Below, piece by piece: positions 49,189 through 58,885 of a stretch of 64,000 nucleotides of DNA. A program made the position numbers and the translations under genes. The notes beneath the pieces are model-generated. The model was given only the letters and a program-made list of their open reading frames with translations, searched no databases and was not told where the DNA came from. The number at the start of each line of letters is the position of its first letter. Within the stretch, counting starts at the first letter, position 1. The stretch comes from Actinomycetes bacterium. GTDB taxonomy: Bacteria; Bacillota; Sulfobacillia; Sulfobacillales; JAIMBI01. The stretch spans positions 19,917 to 83,916 of the forward strand of contig JAIMBI010000012.1 in assembly GCA_023565505.1 (NCBI GenBank), read 5' to 3'.

Positions 49189-50141
49189 GTCCGTGGCCGT
49201 GGGTCGACACCCATGCCGACAGCCTGGGCGACGTGCTGGCCGGGCGGCGTCACCTCGACGCCGCGTCGGGGAGCGGCCAGTGGGATTTCGTGCGGATGCG
49301 GGCCGCCGGGCAACGTATCGCCTTCCTGTCCTGCTGGGTCGAACCGGTCCACAAGCCGGCGGGGGCCTTGGCCCGGCTGCTCGCCTACGTGGACGCGGCC
49401 CACGCGGAGCTGGAGCGGGACCCGTCGTTGACGCTTGTCCGCGACGGGGCCTCCCTGACGGCCGCATGGGCCGAGCCGGCCGGCGGGGTGGTGCTGTCCG
49501 TCGAAGGGGCCGAGGCGCTCGGTACCGACCCGGCGATCCTGCGGATTCTGTGGCGGCTCGGGGTTCGGGTCCTGGCCCTGACCTGGAACGAGCGCAACCT
49601 GCTGGCCGACGGGGCCGGCGAGGATCCGGGCGGGGGCGGGCTGTCACGGGCGGGCCGCCGCGTCGTGGCCGAGATGAACCGGCTGGGGATGGTGGTCGAC
49701 GTGTCGCACCTGGCCGAGGCCGGCTTCTGGGACGTGCTGGCCCTCTCGACCCGTCCCCCCCTGGCGTCGCATTCCAATTGCCGGGCCCTCGCACCCCACC
49801 CGCGGAACCTGTCCGACGCCCAGATCCGGGCCCTGGCCCGGGCGGGCGGTGTCCAGAGCGTCACCTTCGTCAAGGATTTCCTGGGCGGCACCCGCGACCG
49901 GGCCGCCGTCGTGGGACACATCCTTCACCATCTGGACGTGGTGGGGGACGACCGGCACGTCGCCCTGGGATCGGATTTCGACGGGGTCACGGAGGCCGTG
50001 CCCGGGCTGGAGGACCCCGGACGCGTGCCCGATCTGTTCGAAGACCTGGCCCGCGCCGGCTTGGGTGAGGCGACCCTGCGTCGGCTGGCCGGGGAGAACG
50101 TGGTCGCCCTGCTGCGGGCGCACTGGGAGGCCGGCTCATAG
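49185..50141 (+). CDS. Membrane dipeptidase (peptidase M19)
   Basis: PWVDTHADSLGD; VSVEGAEALG; VDVSHLAEAGFWDVLALSTRPPLASHSNCRAL; ALGSDFDGV. Confidence 0.93.
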   Translation: MSPWPWVDTHADSLGDVLAGRRHLDAASGSGQWDFVRMRAAGQRIAFLSCWVEPVHKPAGALARLLAYVDAAHAELERDPSLTLVRDGASLTAAWAEPAGGVVLSVEGAEALGTDPAILRILWRLGVRVLALTWNERNLLADGAGEDPGGGGLSRAGRRVVAEMNRLGMVVDVSHLAEAGFWDVLALSTRPPLASHSNCRALAPHPRNLSDAQIRALARAGGVQSVTFVKDFLGGTRDRAAVVGHILHHLDVVGDDRHVALGSDFDGVTEAVPGLEDPGRVPDLFEDLARAGLGEATLRRLAGENVVALLRAHWEAGS

Positions 50142-50204
50142 CGGGCCGCGCGAGGGCCACGCTAGCAGGAGGCTCCGGGGCATCACGAGGGAGGGGATGA
50201 GCTC

Positions 50205-51686
50205 ATGACGGTGACATGGACGGCGGGGGATCCGATGGCCCAGGCGGTGGACGTCCTGGTGGTCGGGGCCTACGAGGGCGAGGCCGTCCAGGGGGCGGTC
50301 GGTACGGTCGACCAGGCGCTGGACGGCGTCATCGAGCGGGCGGTGCGCCGCAAGGAGTTCGAGGCGAAACCCCGGACAGTGTGGGTCGGCCCCACCCTGG
50401 GCCGGCTCCCGGCCGAGCGCGTGCTGGTGGTGGGCCTGGGGCCGCGGGCGGAGCTGACCGTCGACGGGGTGCGCCAGGCCTACGGACAGGTCGCCCAGAA
50501 ACTGGAGGCCATCAAGGCCGACACAGTGGCCGTGGGCCTGTTGGGCGGGGACGTGCTGGCAGCGGAGGCGGTGGCCGAGGCGGCGGTGGAGGGGCTGCTG
50601 CTCGGGGGCTGGCGCTACGACGGATTCAAGCAGAAGCCGCCGGAGCGGCCGCCCGTGGCCGTGACGGTGTACGTCGAACCGCTGTCGGAGTCCGTGCGGA
50701 CGCGCCTCGAGCGGGGGCGCATCCTCGCCGAGGCGGCCAACCGCGCGCGGGAGATGGGCTGCCGGCCGGCGAACCAGCTCACGCCGGACGACTTCGCGCG
50801 CGAGGCGGTGGAACGCGCCGAGCGGGCCGGGCTGGCCGCGGAGGTGTTCGACGAGGTCCGCCTGCGCGAACTCGGGATGGGGGGCATCCTGGCGGTGGGG
50901 CAGGGCAGCACCCATCCCCCGCGGATGGTGGTGCTGCGGTACCAGGGCGGCGGGAACCGCACTCTCGCCCTGGTCGGCAAGGGAATCACCTTCGACAGCG
51001 GCGGACTCTCCCTGAAGCCCGCGGCGGGCATGGAGGAGATGAAGTACGACATGCTCGGGGCCGCCGCGGTCTTGTCGGCCCTGGAGGCGGTGGCGGCGCT
51101 CCGGCCCGCGCTGAACGTCGTCGGGATCCTGTGCCTGGCGGAGAACCTGCCCTCGGGATCCGCGACGCGCCCCGGCGACGTGGTCAAGACGTTCGGCGGC
51201 AAGACCATCGAGATCACGAACACGGACGCCGAAGGACGGGTCGCGTTAGCCGACGGGGTGGGGTACGCCGTCTCGCTGGGGGCCGACTGGATCGTCGACG
51301 CGGCCACGCTCACCGGGGCCGCCATCATCGTGCTGGGGCACGAGGCCACGGCGCTCGTGGCGACCGACGACGAACTGGCCCGGCGGGTCGAGACGGCCGC
51401 GGCACGCGCCGGCGAAAGGGTCTGGCGGCTTCCCGTCTATCCGGAGTACCGGGAGCTCTACAAGTCGGACGTGGCAGATCTCAAGAACGCCCCCGGCCGC
51501 GATGCCGGGACCATCACCGGCGGACTCATCATCAGCGAGTTCGCGGGGGACAAGCCGTTCTGCCACCTCGACATCGCGGGCACGGCGTGGCGCAAGGAGA
51601 ACGCCTTGAACGCCCGGTTCGGGCCGACCGGCGTCCCGGTGCGGACGTTGGTCCACTTGGCGTTCGGACTGGCCGGGGCGGACTAG
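50205..51686 (+). CDS. pepA: Leucyl aminopeptidase (M17)
   Basis: LVGKGITFDSGGLSLKPAAGMEEMKYDMLGAAAVL; ITNTDAEGRVALADGVGYA. Confidence 0.96.
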   Translation: MTVTWTAGDPMAQAVDVLVVGAYEGEAVQGAVGTVDQALDGVIERAVRRKEFEAKPRTVWVGPTLGRLPAERVLVVGLGPRAELTVDGVRQAYGQVAQKLEAIKADTVAVGLLGGDVLAAEAVAEAAVEGLLLGGWRYDGFKQKPPERPPVAVTVYVEPLSESVRTRLERGRILAEAANRAREMGCRPANQLTPDDFAREAVERAERAGLAAEVFDEVRLRELGMGGILAVGQGSTHPPRMVVLRYQGGGNRTLALVGKGITFDSGGLSLKPAAGMEEMKYDMLGAAAVLSALEAVAALRPALNVVGILCLAENLPSGSATRPGDVVKTFGGKTIEITNTDAEGRVALADGVGYAVSLGADWIVDAATLTGAAIIVLGHEATALVATDDELARRVETAAARAGERVWRLPVYPEYRELYKSDVADLKNAPGRDAGTITGGLIISEFAGDKPFCHLDIAGTAWRKENALNARFGPTGVPVRTLVHLAFGLAGAD

Positions 51687-51692
51687 CGGCGC

Positions 51693-51720
51693 GACGGGGC
51701 GGACGGCGGTCCGCCCCGTC
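51693..51720. terminator. Convergent terminator-like hairpin
   Basis: GACGGGGCGGAC-GGCG-GTCCGCCCCGTC, perfect 12-bp stem between converging ORFs; no U-tract. Confidence 0.6.
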
Positions 51721-51723
51721 GGC

Positions 51724-51879
51724 TTACCGTTCCTCGGTGTCGGGGAGGCCGGGCGCGCGCGAGTAGAGGCTCGGGGTCTTCGGGTCGTCGTCGTGACCCC
51801 ACTCGTCGGCGTCCCACCCGTCCACATCCGGCAGCCATAGACGGTACCACTCGTCCTCGCCGTCGTACGCGATGCGCAT
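51724..51879 (-). CDS. Small acidic protein, 51 aa, absent from the supplied ORF track
   Basis: Manual translation MRIAYDGEDEWYRLWLPDVDGWDADEWGHDDDPKTPSLYSRAPGLPDTEER*; GGAGGTGAGG RBS 5-7 nt before ATG; hairpin just after stop. Confidence 0.65.
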   Translation of the reverse strand: MRIAYDGEDEWYRLWLPDVDGWDADEWGHDDDPKTPSLYSRAPGLPDTEER

Positions 51880-52094
51880 CGAGCCTCACCTCCCGGGGTT
51901 AGCGTGACCCTGCACCGGCGCCTTAGCCGGCCGAACCGCCGGTACTGTCGGGAGGTTTCTGGGACGCCGCGCCGCGACTGGATCCGCCACCATGGCCTGC
52001 CGGGCCGAGCCGCCGGGCACATACCGGAGCCGGCGGTTCGGCCATACTAGCCCGCGTAGCGCGGCAGCGGCAGACGACGGGCGGAGGGAGTCGA

Positions 52095-53174
52095 ATGGAA
52101 CGGGCGACGTGGCGGCGCTGGTATCAGGAACATCCCCGGGCGGTGCTGGGCGCCGCCGTGCTGCTCCTCCTCCTGGTGATAGGGCTCGTGGGGGCCGCCC
52201 GCCGTTCGGCGCCGGCCCCGATGCCCTTGGGCCGCCTGTTCGGTCGCCCCTTCCAGATCATCGGCTTCTACGAGAACGCCTCCCCCGGCGAGCCGTCATC
52301 CTGGACATCCTTTCGCACCCACGTCGGGCAACTGACCACGGTGAGCCCGCGCTGGTTCTCCCTCACCGCCTCCGGGCAGGTCGACGACATCGGGTACGAT
52401 CCCACCATGGCGCGGTTTGCGGCCGCGCATCACGTGGCCCTGGTCCCGTTGGTGACCAACGCCAACGGCACGGACGGGATGCTGGCCACGGCCGCCCGGC
52501 GGCGCGCCGCAGCCGCCCGGCTCGCGGCGCTGGTGCGCCAGGACCACCTCGACGGCCTCAACGTGGACTTCGAGCTGCTCCCGGCGTCCGATCGGGACGC
52601 CCTGGACCGGTTCGTCCAGGACCTGCGCCGCGCGCTGGGACCGCATAAGGTGTTGGCCGTCTCCGTGTTTCCGCTCGTCGGCCTGCCCCCGTCCGTCAAC
52701 GGCGCGGACGACTACAAGGGATTGGCGGCCGCAGCCGACTACTTGGTCGTCATGGCGTACGACCATCATTACAGCGGCGGTCCTCCGGGACCGGTGGCAC
52801 CGTACACGTGGGTCGCGGACAACGTCGCCGCCGCGCGCCGCCTGGTCCCCGCGAGCAAGCTGGTGCTCGCCATCGGCATGTACGGGTACGACTGGAGCCG
52901 GGCCGGCGTGCCGGGGTCGGCGACGACGCTCTCCGACGTGGCCGTCGAGGCGTTGGCCAAGCGGTTGGGCATCGTGCCGCGCTACATTCCGAGCGAATCG
53001 CAGAGCACGTTCACCTACCGGAGCGGCGGGACCACGCACGTCGTGTGGTACATGGGCGACCGGTCCGCCGCGGCGCGGGCGGCCCTCGCCCGGCGCGAGC
53101 ACTTGGCCGGGATCGCCCTCTGGCGCCTCGGGTACGAAGACCCCGACTTCTGGCACGCCGTCGGCCGGCCGTAG
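52095..53174 (+). CDS. Glycoside hydrolase 18 family (YaaH/SleL-like) membrane-anchored protein
   Basis: GLNVDFELLPASDRDALDRFVQDLRRAL (DxxxE-like); YLVVMAYDHHYSGGPPGPVAPYTWV. Confidence 0.85.
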   Translation: MERATWRRWYQEHPRAVLGAAVLLLLLVIGLVGAARRSAPAPMPLGRLFGRPFQIIGFYENASPGEPSSWTSFRTHVGQLTTVSPRWFSLTASGQVDDIGYDPTMARFAAAHHVALVPLVTNANGTDGMLATAARRRAAAARLAALVRQDHLDGLNVDFELLPASDRDALDRFVQDLRRALGPHKVLAVSVFPLVGLPPSVNGADDYKGLAAAADYLVVMAYDHHYSGGPPGPVAPYTWVADNVAAARRLVPASKLVLAIGMYGYDWSRAGVPGSATTLSDVAVEALAKRLGIVPRYIPSESQSTFTYRSGGTTHVVWYMGDRSAAARAALARREHLAGIALWRLGYEDPDFWHAVGRP

Positions 53175-53175
53175 G

Positions 53176-53754
53176 TCAGCCGGCCCGGCGCCGGGTGCGC
53201 CACCACCAGGCCAGCCAGCCGACCACCACCAGGGCCCCGGCCACGAACACCCACCGCTCGTAGGCCACGACCGCACTCCAGTGGCTGCCCGCCGCGTAGC
53301 CCAGAGCCATGAAGACCACGGTCCACGGCAGGGCGCCGAGCACGCTGTAGAGGACGAACCGCCCGAAGGGCATGCGCGCCAGTCCTGCCGGCAACGACAC
53401 GTAGGTGCGCACGCCCGGCACCAACCGTCCGAAGAACACGGTCATGTCGCCGTAACGCCGGAACCACGCTTCGGCCCGGTCGAGCTCGTGCCGGCGGACC
53501 ACCCCCCGCAGCACGGCCCGCCCGCCCCAGTACGCCACCGCGTAGGAGACGACGGCGCCCGCCGTGCCGCCGGCGAGGGCCGCCAAGCCCGCTTCCAACC
53601 AGCCGGCGGCGCCCCGGGCGACCAAGTACCCGGCGAAGGGGAGCAGGATTTCACTGGGAATGGGAATCGCCGCACTTTCCAGCAGCATGCCGACGAAGAC
53701 GCCGAGGAGTCCGAGAGGCAGCAGCAGATCGGCCAAGTGGGTGAGCCAGTGCAC
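53176..53754 (-). CDS. DedA family membrane protein
   Basis: LGLLGVFVGMLLESAAIPIPSEILLPFAGYL; FFGRLVPGVRTYVSLPAGLARMPFGRFVLYSVLGALPWT. Confidence 0.92.
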   Translation of the reverse strand: MHWLTHLADLLLPLGLLGVFVGMLLESAAIPIPSEILLPFAGYLVARGAAGWLEAGLAALAGGTAGAVVSYAVAYWGGRAVLRGVVRRHELDRAEAWFRRYGDMTVFFGRLVPGVRTYVSLPAGLARMPFGRFVLYSVLGALPWTVVFMALGYAAGSHWSAVVAYERWVFVAGALVVVGWLAWWWRTRRRAG

Positions 53755-53892
53755 AGGATCGCTCCTTCACGCGGGGTTCCCGTCGGGAGGTCCGTCCGGT
53801 CCGACTGGTCGGGCGAGACGACCCGGCGCGCTGCCACCAGTGTACCGTACTGTGGGGGCGGGCCGCGCCCGGCGGCGCCGCCTGCCGGAGGT

Positions 53893-53901
53893 TGCTATAA
53901 T
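53893..53901 (+). promoter_or_regulatory. Extended -10 promoter (TGCTATAAT) for ppx-like-mutS-mutL-miaA
   Basis: TG-N-TATAAT ending 9 nt before the ATG at 53911. Confidence 0.6.
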
Positions 53902-53910
53902 CGGAACGAG

Positions 53911-54681
53911 ATGTCGCAGCCCACGCTTCCCGTCGGCGTTGTGAAAATCGGATCGACGAGTGTGAGCGCACTGGTGGCCGGCGCCCCGGACCACCCCTTG
54001 TGGGAGACCAGCGTCGACCTCGGCCTGCTCACCGCTCCGGATCCCGCCGCGCGGTTGGGACCGGCGCTGGCCGCCATCCGGGCGGCGCTCGCCCGTTGGG
54101 CGCCGCTCCGGCTCGTGGTGGCCACAGGCGAAGTGGCCCGCGCGCGCCCGGAGTTGGGCAGCGTGCTGGACGAATGGCGGGAGGCCGTCTGGCTGCTGTC
54201 CGGCGAGGAGGAGGCCCGCGTCGCCTGGTGGGGGGAACAGGCGCGGCACGCCGAACCGGTCACGGTCATCGACGTGGGGGGCGGCAGTACCGAGGTGGTG
54301 GCGCCCGACCGGTCGGTGAGCCTCCCCGTGGGGGCTGCCCGCCCGCCGGCGGGTCCGCTGCCGCCCCTGTGGTCCGCGACGGGGCGGGTCGTCGCCCTCG
54401 GCGGCACGGCCGCGGCCTTGGCCCGTTATGCGGGGCAGCCGCGGCTCAGCCGGGCCGCGTTGGCCCGGTTCGCGGCCGCGCCGCCGGACGTCGGGTCGTT
54501 GGTGCACGCGCTCGGCGTCAGCGAGCTGAGGGCCACGCTGCTGCCGGACGGGGCCGCGTGCCTCGGCGCGGTCCTGGACGGCCTCGGCGTGGAGACGGTG
54601 GAGGTGTCGCCCCGGGATCTCCGCCACGGGCTGTGGTTGGCGGCCGCCCTGGGTCGCGGGCGGCTCTGGTCCGGACCGTGA
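53911..54681 (+). CDS. Ppx/GppA-like phosphatase family protein
   Basis: VGVVKIGSTSVSALVAG; VTVIDVGGGSTEVV; ASKHA phosphate-binding motifs, shortened. Confidence 0.75.
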   Translation: MSQPTLPVGVVKIGSTSVSALVAGAPDHPLWETSVDLGLLTAPDPAARLGPALAAIRAALARWAPLRLVVATGEVARARPELGSVLDEWREAVWLLSGEEEARVAWWGEQARHAEPVTVIDVGGGSTEVVAPDRSVSLPVGAARPPAGPLPPLWSATGRVVALGGTAAALARYAGQPRLSRAALARFAAAPPDVGSLVHALGVSELRATLLPDGAACLGAVLDGLGVETVEVSPRDLRHGLWLAAALGRGRLWSGP

Positions 54682-57191
54682 CGCCGGCGGCCGACACGCC
54701 GCTCATGGCCCAGTGGCGCCGCCTGAAGGAGCAGGTCGGCGACGCCTGGCTCTTCTTCCGGCTGGGCGACTTCTACGAGCTGTTCGGGGAGGATGCCGAA
54801 CAGGCGGCGCCGGTACTGGAGGTGCAGCTGACCTCCCGCGACGGCCAGACGCCGATGTGCGGGGTGCCGTATCACGCCCTCGACGTCTATGTCCAGCGGG
54901 CGCTGGCGGCCGGCCGGTCGGTCGCCATCGCGGAGCAGCTCGAGGATCCGCGGACGACCCGGGGCCTGGTCGAGCGGGGCGTCGTGCGGTGGGTGACGCC
55001 GGGCACGTTCGTACCCGAGGAAGGGGAGGCGCCCGGCCCGGTGGCCGCGCTCGTGCGCCAGGGCGGGCGGGTCGGCCTCGCCGCCCTCTGGTTGGCGGAA
55101 GGGCGGGCCGTGGCGGAGGAGTTCCACGGGCCCCGCGCGGCGGAGCAGGCCGTGCGGCTCTTGGACCGCATCGGCCCGGCGGAGTGTCTGGTGCCGGGGC
55201 GGTCGCACGGCGAGGGGCTTTGGCGGGGTCCGCTGGTCGAACGGCCGGAGTTGTTCGGGGGACAAGCCGGGCGGCGCCTCGCGGAGGCGCTGGGCCGGCG
55301 GCTCGAGGACGCCGGTCTGGACCAGGCGCGGATGGCCCAGCAGGCCCTGTGGGCCGTGCTCCGATACGCGGAGGCGACCCAGGGGCGGCCGCCCTCCCAC
55401 GTGACCCGGCTCGCCCGCGGCCCGGTGGCCGGGGTCCTGGACGTGGACCGGCGGGTGGCCCGGCAGCTCGATGTGATCGGGACGGGCGGGCCGACGGTGA
55501 TCGGGTGGCTGGACTGTACGGTCACGCCGATGGGGGGCCGCCTGCTCCGGCAGTGGGTGGAGACCCCGTCGGGAGATCCGGCGGTGATTCGGCGGCGGCA
55601 GGACGCCGTGGCCGCGTGGCTGGCGGCGCCGGCGGCCCGGCGGCGCCTGAGGGCCGCCTTGGCGCGGGTGGGCGACGTGGAGCGCCGCGTGGCCCGCCTG
55701 GCCCTGGGTTTCGGCCAACCGCGGGACCTCGCGCGTCTGGCCGAGGCCGTGGGACGCGCCGAGGAAGTGGCGCGCATCGTGGAGGCCGAGGGGGCGGCGG
55801 CCTCCCCCCCGTTCGGGTGCCCCGACCTCAGCGCCGTCGCCGCCCGGTTGGCGGCCATCCGGCCGGATGCCGGCGGTGCCTGGGACGAGGGTCACCTGCT
55901 GGTCGCCGGGGCGGATCCCGAGGCCGACCGGCTCCGGCGACTGGTGGAGGACCGGCGGGCGGCCCTGGCCGACCTGGAGCAACGGCTCCGGGAAGAGACC
56001 GGGGTCCGTCACCTCAAAGTCGGCTATCACCGGACCCTGGGGTACTATGTGGAGGTGCCCCGCTCCCAGCGGGAGCGCGTGCCCGAGGGCTGGCGGCTGA
56101 AGCAGGCGCTGGCGACGGCGGACCGCTGGCGGGCGGACGTGTTGGAACAGCTCGCGGCGGAGATCGCCGGAGCGGAGACGGAGTGGCTCGCCCGCGAAGA
56201 GCGGGTGGCGCGCGACGTTCTGGCCGCCGTGGTCGGGGCGGCGGCCGCCCTCGCCGACTGGGCCGAATGGCTGGCGTGGCTCGACGTGGTGGCGTCCTGG
56301 GCGGAGGTGGCGGAGGTCCGCCGCCTGGTGCGGCCGGAGATCGGAGGGGACCGCTGGGAACTCGAGGCCGTCCGCCATCCCCTCGTGGAGCTGGCGGTGC
56401 CGCACTACGTGCCGTCGTCCCTCGCCTGGGATCCCGAGGTCAAGACGGCCATCATCACCGGCCCGAACATGGCCGGCAAGTCGACGTTCATGCGCGCCGT
56501 GGCGGTCAACGCCTGGCTCGCGCACGTCGGTAGCTTCGTCGCCGCGACCCGCTGGCGGATGCCGCTCTTGGACGGGATCTACACCCGCATCGGGGCCGAC
56601 GACGACCTCGTCCGCGGCCAGAGCACCTTCATGGTGGAGATGGCGGACATGGCCGACATCCTGCGCCGGGCGGGCGGACGGAGCCTCGTGGTCCTCGACG
56701 AGCTGGGGCGGGGCACCTCGACCTTCGACGGCATGGCCATCGCCTGGGCGGTGGTGGAGCACCTCGCCCGCGGCCTGGAGCCGGCGCGCCGCCCGTGGAC
56801 CCTCTTCGCGACCCACTACCAGGAGCTGACCCAACTGGCGGAGCAGGGGGGCATCCTCCCGTTGGCCGTCGACGCCACCGAGGTCGACGGGGCGCTGGTG
56901 TTCCTCCACGAGGTGCGCCCGGGGCGCGCGTCCCGCTCCTTCGGCGTCGCCGTGGCGGCGCGCGCGGGCCTGCCCCGGCCGGTGATCCTGCGGGCGGAGC
57001 GGCTTTTGCGGGAATGGGAGAAGACCGGGCGGCCCGCCCCGCCTCCCGACCGGGAGCAGACGCGCTGGTGGGAACCCGATCCGCTCCTGGAAAGTCTCGT
57101 CGACGACCTCCGCCGCCTCGACGTCAACGCGCTGACGCCCCTCGACGCCCTGGGCTGGCTCGCCGAGTGGCAGCGGCGGATGCGCCGATGA
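54678..57191 (+). CDS. mutS: DNA mismatch repair protein MutS
   Basis: TPLMAQWRRLKEQVGDAWLFFRLGDFYELFGEDA; ITGPNMAGKSTFMRAVAVNAWLAHVGSFV; LDELGRGTSTFDGMAIAWAVVEHL. Confidence 0.97.
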   Translation: MTPAADTPLMAQWRRLKEQVGDAWLFFRLGDFYELFGEDAEQAAPVLEVQLTSRDGQTPMCGVPYHALDVYVQRALAAGRSVAIAEQLEDPRTTRGLVERGVVRWVTPGTFVPEEGEAPGPVAALVRQGGRVGLAALWLAEGRAVAEEFHGPRAAEQAVRLLDRIGPAECLVPGRSHGEGLWRGPLVERPELFGGQAGRRLAEALGRRLEDAGLDQARMAQQALWAVLRYAEATQGRPPSHVTRLARGPVAGVLDVDRRVARQLDVIGTGGPTVIGWLDCTVTPMGGRLLRQWVETPSGDPAVIRRRQDAVAAWLAAPAARRRLRAALARVGDVERRVARLALGFGQPRDLARLAEAVGRAEEVARIVEAEGAAASPPFGCPDLSAVAARLAAIRPDAGGAWDEGHLLVAGADPEADRLRRLVEDRRAALADLEQRLREETGVRHLKVGYHRTLGYYVEVPRSQRERVPEGWRLKQALATADRWRADVLEQLAAEIAGAETEWLAREERVARDVLAAVVGAAAALADWAEWLAWLDVVASWAEVAEVRRLVRPEIGGDRWELEAVRHPLVELAVPHYVPSSLAWDPEVKTAIITGPNMAGKSTFMRAVAVNAWLAHVGSFVAATRWRMPLLDGIYTRIGADDDLVRGQSTFMVEMADMADILRRAGGRSLVVLDELGRGTSTFDGMAIAWAVVEHLARGLEPARRPWTLFATHYQELTQLAEQGGILPLAVDATEVDGALVFLHEVRPGRASRSFGVAVAARAGLPRPVILRAERLLREWEKTGRPAPPPDREQTRWWEPDPLLESLVDDLRRLDVNALTPLDALGWLAEWQRRMRR

Positions 57192-58885
57192 GCCGCATCG
57201 TCCGGTTGGATCCCCGGGTCGCAGACCAGATCGCGGCCGGGGAGGTGGTGGAACGCCCGGCGTCGGTGGCCAAGGAGCTCGTCGAGAACGCGCTCGACGC
57301 CCGGGCCCGCCGGATCGTGGTGCAGGTGGACGGCGGCGGCCTGGACCAGATCGTGGTGGAGGACGACGGCGAAGGCATGGACGCGGAGGACGTCCGCCTC
57401 TCGGTCGAACGGCACGCCACGTCCAAGCTGCGTACCGTGGCGGACCTAACCCGACTCGAGACGCTGGGGTTCCGGGGCGAGGCTCTGGCGGCCATCGGCG
57501 CCGTGGGGCGGCTCGTGGTGGACAGCCGACCGGCCGACGCGGCGATCGGGTACGGGGTGAGCGTGGCGGGCGGACGGGTGACCGAGGCCGGGCCGGTGGC
57601 CCGCCCCCCCGGGACGCGGGTGGCCGTGCGGGACCTCTTCTTCACTGTGCCCGCCCGGCTCAAGCAGATGAAAAGCCCGGCGGCGGAGTTGGCCCACGTG
57701 GAGCAGGTCGTCGCGGCCGAGGCGCTCCTCCACCCCGGCGTGGCCGTAGAGCTGTGGGCCGACGGGGCGCGGCGCTGGGCGACGCCGGGCAACGGGGAGC
57801 TGGCCGACGCGGTGGCCGCGGTGGTCGGGGCCGAGGCCGCCGCCCGGAGCCTGCCGGTAGAGGCGTCGATCCTGGGGGGGCGCGTGACGGTCACCGGCCG
57901 GATCCTGCCCCCGGATGGAGCCCGGGGCAACCGCCACGGGCAGGTGCTGGGCATCAACGGCCGGCCCGTGCGCCACGCTGCGCTCCGCGCGGCGGTGGAG
58001 CAGGCCTACGGGCCCGCGCTGGGGCCGCGGCGCTATCCCGTCTTCTGGCTGGCGGTCGCTTGTCCGCCCGAAGACGTGGATCCCAACGTCCATCCGGGGA
58101 AGTGGGAGGTCCGGCTGGACCGGGAACGGGCCTTGGCGGGGGCCTTGTACGGGGCGGTCCGCGAGGTCCTGGCGGGCGGGCCGCCGGCGCCCGTCCTCGA
58201 TCCCGTGCCGGCCGCCCCGGGTCCGCTGCGCGCCGCCGAACGGCAGGCGACGTGGGTGTTCGGACCGGCGTCCACCGACGCGTCCCCCGCCGTCCGCCAC
58301 CCCGACCTCGCCGGACTGGTGCCGCTGGGTCAGTGGGCGGCACGGTATGTCCTGGCCCAGGGGCCGCGGGGACTGTACGTCATCGACCAGCACGCCGCCC
58401 ACGAGCGCCTCTATTACGACCAGCTGCGGGCCGAGGCGGCGACCGTGCGCTACAGCCAGCCGCTGCTGACGCCCCTCGTCGTCGACCTGACGCCGGCGGA
58501 ATGGGCCGGATTCGAGGCGGCCCGGAGCGAGCTGGAGGCCGCGGGATTCGTCTTCGAGCCGGCGGGGCGGACGCTCAGGATCTCGGCCGTGCCGCTGTTG
58601 GTAGCCGACGTGGCCGCCGGGGGGCTGGTCGGCGTGCTCATCCAGACGTGGTCGGGGTCCTGGAGCGAGCCCGCCCATCCGGTCTCGTGGATCGCCGACC
58701 ACGCCCTCGCCACGGCGGCCTGCAAGGCCGCCGTCAAGGCGTCGCGCGGATTGGCCCGGGAGGAGATGGCCGCCCTGCTCCGCGATCTCGCCGCGACCGA
58801 CAATCCGCGCGCCTGCCCGCACGGGCGCCCGACGATGCTCCAGCTCGACTTGGAGGAGGTGGACCGTCGCTTTGGTCGGCGATGA
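57188..58885 (+). CDS. mutL: DNA mismatch repair protein MutL
   Basis: IAAGEVVERPASVAKELVENALDA; LGFRGEALAAIGAV; YVIDQHAAHERLYYDQL. Confidence 0.97.
   Translation: MSRIVRLDPRVADQIAAGEVVERPASVAKELVENALDARARRIVVQVDGGGLDQIVVEDDGEGMDAEDVRLSVERHATSKLRTVADLTRLETLGFRGEALAAIGAVGRLVVDSRPADAAIGYGVSVAGGRVTEAGPVARPPGTRVAVRDLFFTVPARLKQMKSPAAELAHVEQVVAAEALLHPGVAVELWADGARRWATPGNGELADAVAAVVGAEAAARSLPVEASILGGRVTVTGRILPPDGARGNRHGQVLGINGRPVRHAALRAAVEQAYGPALGPRRYPVFWLAVACPPEDVDPNVHPGKWEVRLDRERALAGALYGAVREVLAGGPPAPVLDPVPAAPGPLRAAERQATWVFGPASTDASPAVRHPDLAGLVPLGQWAARYVLAQGPRGLYVIDQHAAHERLYYDQLRAEAATVRYSQPLLTPLVVDLTPAEWAGFEAARSELEAAGFVFEPAGRTLRISAVPLLVADVAAGGLVGVLIQTWSGSWSEPAHPVSWIADHALATAACKAAVKASRGLAREEMAALLRDLAATDNPRACPHGRPTMLQLDLEEVDRRFGRR

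Noticed and set aside
54000-54677. 5' part of the 1063 aa ORF ending at 57191
   Set aside because: MutS begins at GTG 54678; the upstream extension is a frame shadow of the Ppx/GppA-like gene.
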